Shown here one piece after another: positions 58,463 to 64,000 of a stretch of DNA of 64,000 bases; position 1 is the stretch's first letter; each line of letters opens with the position of its first letter. The notes beneath the pieces are model-generated. The model did no database searches. It was not told the origin of the DNA and was given only the letters and a program-made list of their open reading frames with translations. The stretch is from Aphrophora alni. Its lineage: Eukaryota > Arthropoda > Insecta > Hemiptera > Aphrophoridae. The stretch lies in the NCBI GenBank assembly GCA_963513935.1, contig OY740766.1, positions 8,711,000 to 8,774,999 on the forward strand, in the 5' to 3' direction. A program made the position numbers and the translations under genes.

Positions 58463-61435
58463 TAGTTATAATATGATTTTCATTATTTAATTTAATCTAG
58501 TTAGTTTTATTTTATTTTACAATTATGTACATAAATTTGACTTGAACTATAAACATAATTCACATTTCGTATGTCTGAGCCTTTGCTTAAAATTTAAAAC
58601 AGTTACAGTCGGTATATGAAAAAGCATAGGATAGTTGATACCCTTCCCCACCCCAAATAAAGGCGCCAAATAATTTTTATTAAATTTATCCATACATCTT
58701 GTTTTTTTTGTTTCGTGTACCCTGAAAGAAGAATTAGATATGTAGGCCTAGGTTTACACGATCAAACACTGTTATATAAGCTTTTGTTAAAACATGCCAG
58801 TACATTATAGCTACTTTTGCCTACAAAGTAATTGCGTATTTACAAATTACATTTAAAATTGGAGGTTATCTAATAATACAACTTTCGTTGATAGTAAATT
58901 TTATTGTTATTCGTTATTGTTTACAAGAGTAAGGGCATTATGTTTTATACAATTACTGACTTATTACTGGATGTACGTTACAAACCATTTAATAGGATTT
59001 TTCTCTCCTTTTTTCCCTTCTCTTTTTCTTTTTCTTCTTCTTAATAAGAGATAGTTAATTTGAGTATTTTGACATCATTTGAATGAATACGAGTTGTTAA
59101 AAGGAAATATTTGGGTTTTGATTTTGTTTTTTAACTATAGCTGTTTTTATACAAACACGGGCCTATATTTTTGTCGAATGAAGTTAATATTGTCTTTAAC
59201 AATAAATTATGTAATATTGTAAAAATGATTTTCGTAAGACTGGTATAACAAGGAAATAGTTTTAAAAAACAAATCAGTTTTTTTAAATTGCAGAGCTTAA
59301 GCTATTTTGTATTCTTTGAAGACCAAACGGTACCTACTAAGTTTTTTATCTGTTCTTCCTAATGGATGGAACAAAAATCCGGATGTTAAAAATAATGTTA
59401 TTTAATAATAATCATAATCCGAAAGAGATTTCAAGATAAGCGTCTTTCGTATTTCATCTGGTAGAATTGGCGGGAACTTGGAACCATTTCGTTCAATCGA
59501 CAAGTAAGTCCTTTTAAGAATTCTTGTGATGGGGGAAAACCGATTTTCTTTGATTATTTTACGGTAATAAATGTTATAAAAAAAAAAAAAAAAAAAAAAT
59601 TGTAGGTCAATTCGTATATTCTAGGCCTCTATTTCGTATATTTAGGTTTGTATGTCAGTAAACTCCGATTTTTCATAAACTGCTGGACTTTGGAGAAAAT
59701 TTCCATTTAAGTTTTGTTCAGAGTTCTGACATACCCCTACACATAAAATATAGTTGTTGTAATTCAACATTTTGGAGACTACGAATTAGGTGAAATACAA
59801 TGTGACTAAAATAAACAGAATCTGTGTAGTTTTTCACATTAAACCAAACAAAGTTTAACTTACTACAGTTTATAGATCAAGATTTGTCTTCTTTTTATTC
59901 AAAATTATAATTTAGTAATATCTAGTTTTGAAAAGTGGGAACACAAAATACAAACCGTAGCTAAACTCTTATTTCTATCACCAAATGATCTCAAAATGTT
60001 TTTATTAAATTTAAATCAATAGCCTCTACCTTTACGAACATTCATCTTTGAATTTGTTGGTGAAAATAGCGTAAATTAGTTGGAAACACCGGGTGTAACT
60101 TATTACAAGCCTTAGGGTTAAGGACATTATGGGTTAAAAGGGGTATCACAGTCTATCGTCGGTTTTTGTTAGTTCATTAGAGTCTATGTTTTTATCAAAA
60201 TCGTTAGAGCAAATTTTGAAATTAAGTTTTAATCTTGCGGCAACTACCAAATTATATAATATATATTTTTTTAACCCGAAAAAAATCCCATGACTATTGG
60301 CCCTTTGAACAAATATTTTATATTAAATTTCTCTATTTTTTATTTTAACTAGAAAATAAAATCGCTTCAGTAACCTTTGATTTACACTGTTGTCTTGTTA
60401 TTAGAAAGTGGTCACTGCCAGAGTGTTCTTGAAACTAAGGTTTTGTTTAAAATATTGTCAAAGGAAATTTAAAACAAATGGCGAATGCTGGCGCCTGTGA
60501 AATACAAACAAACATGATATAGTCTGACAGTGTATACCGTACATAAACAAGTTTTAACGTAAATAACAGTCAAAAGGTTACCATAAATAACTTGCATCAT
60601 AAATAGCTTTCAAATGAACTTACCTATCGTTAGGCGTAGACCTTTTGGGTGTGTGCCTAATAGTTTTAGGCAATTGACTAGCCTCTAACAATATGTCATT
60701 ATAACATTGTGTCACATAAGCGCTTGAAAATACAGTAGATAATACTCCCACTAATATGTTTGTATTCCTTGGCATTAATAAATACAGAACACTATTGTTA
60801 TAAAACAGACTATAGTAGAAAGAACAATGGAAACACTGTTTCGAATGGCCACCATTTTGGAATTTTACAGAATTTTTTTCAACCATGTATAAGGAACAGT
60901 AAAAACTAGTTTAGGGCCTACTTGTTAAATTTGAATAGAATTCAAAGAAATTTTCCAACTACTAAAATTTGTTGGGATGAATTTTTTTTCTTATTTTAAG
61001 GTTATGTTTCAAACATTAAATTTTTTAGTAAACCAACTTATATTTTGTCATAGTAAACAGAGTTAGAGGTTAGACGCAGATTTTAAAGCTGTACAAAATG
61101 AGAAATTATGTAGCGCTAATAGTGTTTGGTTGACAATTATCTAAAAAAAAATGTTTTTTATATGATTTTTTTTTAGTCGAAAACGAATATTAAAATCCAA
61201 GTTTTGTTTACCTACACTTAAATTCAACTTTAATACTGGTTATTACAGTTGGTATTGTTGATTTTTTTCCAGTATTGTGAGGTTATCTTTTAACAATTAT
61301 ATTTGTAGAAATAACTCTTTTATCATAGAAAAAATTATAGGTTTGGGTATCATTTATTTGATGAAGATTTTAAAACTGGACAAAATAAATTATTATTCAT
61401 CATTGTACAAAGTTAGAATGAAACAAGTATGCTAA
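58463..61435. other. no gene seen
   Basis: AT-rich. If 58090-58460 is a first exon, this would be intron. An A-run of 21 lies at about 59580-59600. The 88-codon minus-strand frame at 60620-60886 shows no motif. Confidence 0.35.
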
Positions 61436-61443
61436 AAAAACTG

Positions 61444-61844
61444 GGTACTTACGTATTAACGCCACCGCAGCAGAAGTTGCTACTTGCTTACTTTGCGATA
61501 TAATTATATATCACGACAGGTTTGGCCAGGTAGCTATATATATATATATATATATATAAACACCTGGCCAAACCTTATATATATATATATATAATCACCT
61601 GGCCAAACCTTTCGTAAGTTTATTGAAGTTAATAATTTGAAATTAGATCATGGATAAACATGAGCTTTAAAAGTGAAGTGCCGCCAATCTACGCCTAAAA
61701 TTTTTGCTACAAATCATAAAATGAAAGTATATGAATCTCAAAGCTGAAAAAATGGAATTCTGCTTCCCTTAAACCAGTTTGCTCTTTATTGGCGCATGCG
61801 CATTAACGCAACTTCTGCTGCGGTGGCGTTAATACGTAAGTACC
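61444..61844. mobile_element. 401-bp DNA transposon, perfect 37-bp TIRs and 8-bp target duplication
   Basis: AAAAACTG flanks the element at 61436-61443 and 61845-61852. The 37-bp ends (61444-61480 and 61808-61844; GGTACTTACGTATTAACGCC, then ACCGCAGCAGAAGTTGC) are exact inverted copies. Inside is a nested inverted set: AGGTTTGGCCAGGT near 61518 faces two copies of ACCTGGCCAAACCT, separated by TA runs. No transposase is present. Perfect ends point to recent insertion. An 8-bp duplication suits hAT, P or Merlin-like families. Confidence 0.93.
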
Positions 61845-61852
61845 AAAAACTG

Positions 61853-64000
61853 TTTTAAATCGAAGTTTTTTTTTTTTTTTTCAATTGATGAATAGTAAAA
61901 TCTGAATCTTGTTTACATAGTAAATTTCACTGTATTTCCGTTTATTGGGAACTATTTTTGGACTTAAAAAAAAAATTATTTAACGTTTTTGTCTTTCCTT
62001 TTGTTTCAAAGTTGAATTTTTAAGCTGAACAATTGTAAAGCGTTTTGCCATATTCGGATTATAAACTCTCCTTGAGAAACAGTTTGTGAAATTTTAAAAT
62101 CTGCTGCCATTTTGAAATTTACCGATCAATTTTTCTGGTTAACGAATTCGTTCAGTATTTGTAAAACCGAGTTTACATATCATTGTCGAGCAAAATCGGA
62201 TTTAAATTATCTTCTTTATTGCGTTTACTGATACAAGTGAATTATAAATGTTCCCAAATAACTCCAATGGATCAACGACCATTCCATGGTCTCGGGTGTA
62301 CGTAGGAAAGTTCGAATTTTGAAATTGGGAATTGTAAAAAATGTTTTATTTGAATTTACGCCTAGATTCTTCTACTGTGGTCATGCGGTCTTGTGTGGTG
62401 CATAGCCACATTCACCACACCACTCCATAGTCAAAGCGTCATGATGAGGTGGCGATTTGAAACTGCTTTCAACACAATATTTTATATATTATTGCAAACT
62501 ATTGACAAATCGTTAACATTTTGATAATATAAGCAAGCTTCGTATTTTTGTCGCTAGACTATCGTGTTTCCTAGGAAAAAGCTGACTTTCAAACTACACC
62601 TGACGCTGCATTCGATAAGGTCAACTTTACCATTTGAACCTTAGTTTTAAAGTAAAAAAAAGACTTGTCAGTAAAAAGGTGAATATCAAACTTTGATCCC
62701 GTCCTAAGACTTTGTAGATTATTTTCAACTATTATAGCCTATGTAAATAAACTTTAAAGTTATTTATATCATGATGCCTTGAGCATAAATATTATGACGC
62801 GCCGGTCGTTTTAGTTTTTGAAATTAGCCGATTCTCTAATGCTGATTTTCTATCATTTACAATTTTGCACATTCGATATTAATCTTCATATTTCATCAAA
62901 ATAGTTAGAACCGAATTTGAAAAATAAAAACTTCTTTTTAATGCTCTATGGTAGAATGTTTGGTAACTTCCGATAACTATGAAATGACTTTATTTTTAGA
63001 GATCAATTTGTTTTGTTTTTAAACTTAGGGGCTACGTTTTAATCGTTTGAGACGAAATTGAGAAAACAAAATTCTGTAGTTTAAAACATAACCTCAAACT
63101 AACCTTAGTATGCGCTCTAGAGAACCCTGTTTGTCCGAATTTACTCAAATTTGGTTGACAGACTCGGTTTTACAAACTATTTAACGAATAGGTTAATCTG
63201 AAAAATAGCTTTATGTTGGTAAATTTCAAATTGGCGTCTGATTTACAAATTTTAAATAGTGTTTTTTTAAAGTAACGTTTGATTAGCGTCTCACAATATT
63301 TCATTTTGAAAATGTTTTAAAATCTTTACCTGCAGTTGCCTAAACGTGTTTTCGACAATAGAAATTACGAGACTTATTAAAAACCAAAACAGTTAAAAAC
63401 ATAACTTTAGTGAAAATTAGTATGTAAACTAGTTTACTAATTTACTATTCGTTGGATGTGTTTGAAAAGGATGTTAGTAAAATTGTAAATGGCTGACGTT
63501 TCAAACAATGTGTTGGTATTTTTTTTCTTATTTAATTTCTACAATGCATTTTGTGTGCAACAATCAATGATCACATATTCATCGGCAAGTGGAGGCATCA
63601 AACAGCAAAATAAATCTCCTACTATTTTGTCCCGGAGCGTATCAGTTGAATGTTGATTAGTTTTACGAGAAGATAGAATTTTTCTGTTTTCTGCAGGTTG
63701 TAGTGTAAATTTACAATTTTGAAATGGTTTTTTCGTTAAAACTATTATAAAAGATATCAGACGAAGTCTATTTTTTAAAATTTAGACAGAAAAAGATTTT
63801 TTGGGAAATTGTTAAGCGGTTGTCTCGTGAATGTTTAGTGTAATTGTTGACTACGATGTCAGTTTTATAATTCATGTTTTCAATTTAAAGTTGGTTTTTG
63901 GTTAAAAAACAGGTAGACATTTTCACAGCCTGCATTGTTTGATTTTTAATATTCTCTTTTTGAATAGGGTACAGTTGTGATTATGTTTTCAATTTTGTGG
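61853..64000. other. no gene seen
   Basis: AT-rich. GTGTGGTGCATAGCCACATT and CACCACACCACTCC near 62393-62427 form a local imperfect hairpin. Nothing else is assignable. Confidence 0.35.

Overview
This window looks like AT-rich nuclear DNA from an arthropod, probably an insect. The supporting signs are many short runs of the arthropod telomere unit TTAGG/CCTAA, Jockey/I-type non-LTR retrotransposon pieces, TA-flanked and 8-bp-flanked inverted-repeat transposons, hammerhead-like motifs of the Penelope/retrozyme kind, and very long (CT)n and (TA)n microsatellites. A hemipteran is a guess from general repeat style only. I see no convincing complete host protein-coding gene. Two weak exon-like patches (9.58-9.74 kb and 58.1-58.46 kb) are the only hints of one.

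Layout. 0-9.5 kb: decayed non-LTR retrotransposon pieces, a hammerhead-like inverted-repeat family, and a 0.33-kb (CT)n tract. 10-16 kb: a 559-bp foldback MITE and a tRNA-Tyr-like gene in otherwise featureless DNA. 16.15-18.49 kb: a 103-bp-period minisatellite. 19.7 kb: a probable DNA-transposase tail. 23.4-27.9 kb: 23 copies of a 192-bp satellite, each carrying a short TTAGG run. 28.9-29.3 kb: a 323-bp transposon with perfect 8-bp target duplications. 32.55-32.91 kb: a 355-bp transposon with 8-bp duplications.

34.62-49.03 kb is the centre of interest. It is a 14.4-kb relative of the 355-bp element, with the same ends and an 8-bp duplication matching at 7 of 8 positions. Its left and right tandem arrays lie in the same orientation. 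Between them sits an 11,643-bp near-perfect palindrome (35428-47070; two 5,805-bp arms and a 33-bp loop), itself bounded by a 4-bp duplication GTGG. Each arm holds, from outside in, a C/G-rich tract, CRE-like sites, a tRNA-like unit, about 3.9 kb of tandem repeats, an uncharacterised 121-codon open frame, and a degenerate TTAGG array. The two TTAGG arrays meet head to head at the loop. No transposase is visible, so the element looks non-autonomous.

49-64 kb: diverged retroelement tails, an ACTCGG-repeat element, a 5'-truncated Jockey-type LINE copy (55369-56370) with a 14-bp target duplication, and a 401-bp transposon (61444-61844) with perfect 37-bp terminal inverted repeats and a perfect 8-bp duplication. 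The window is essentially a record of nested mobile and satellite DNA. An assembly artefact at the palindrome cannot be excluded from sequence alone.
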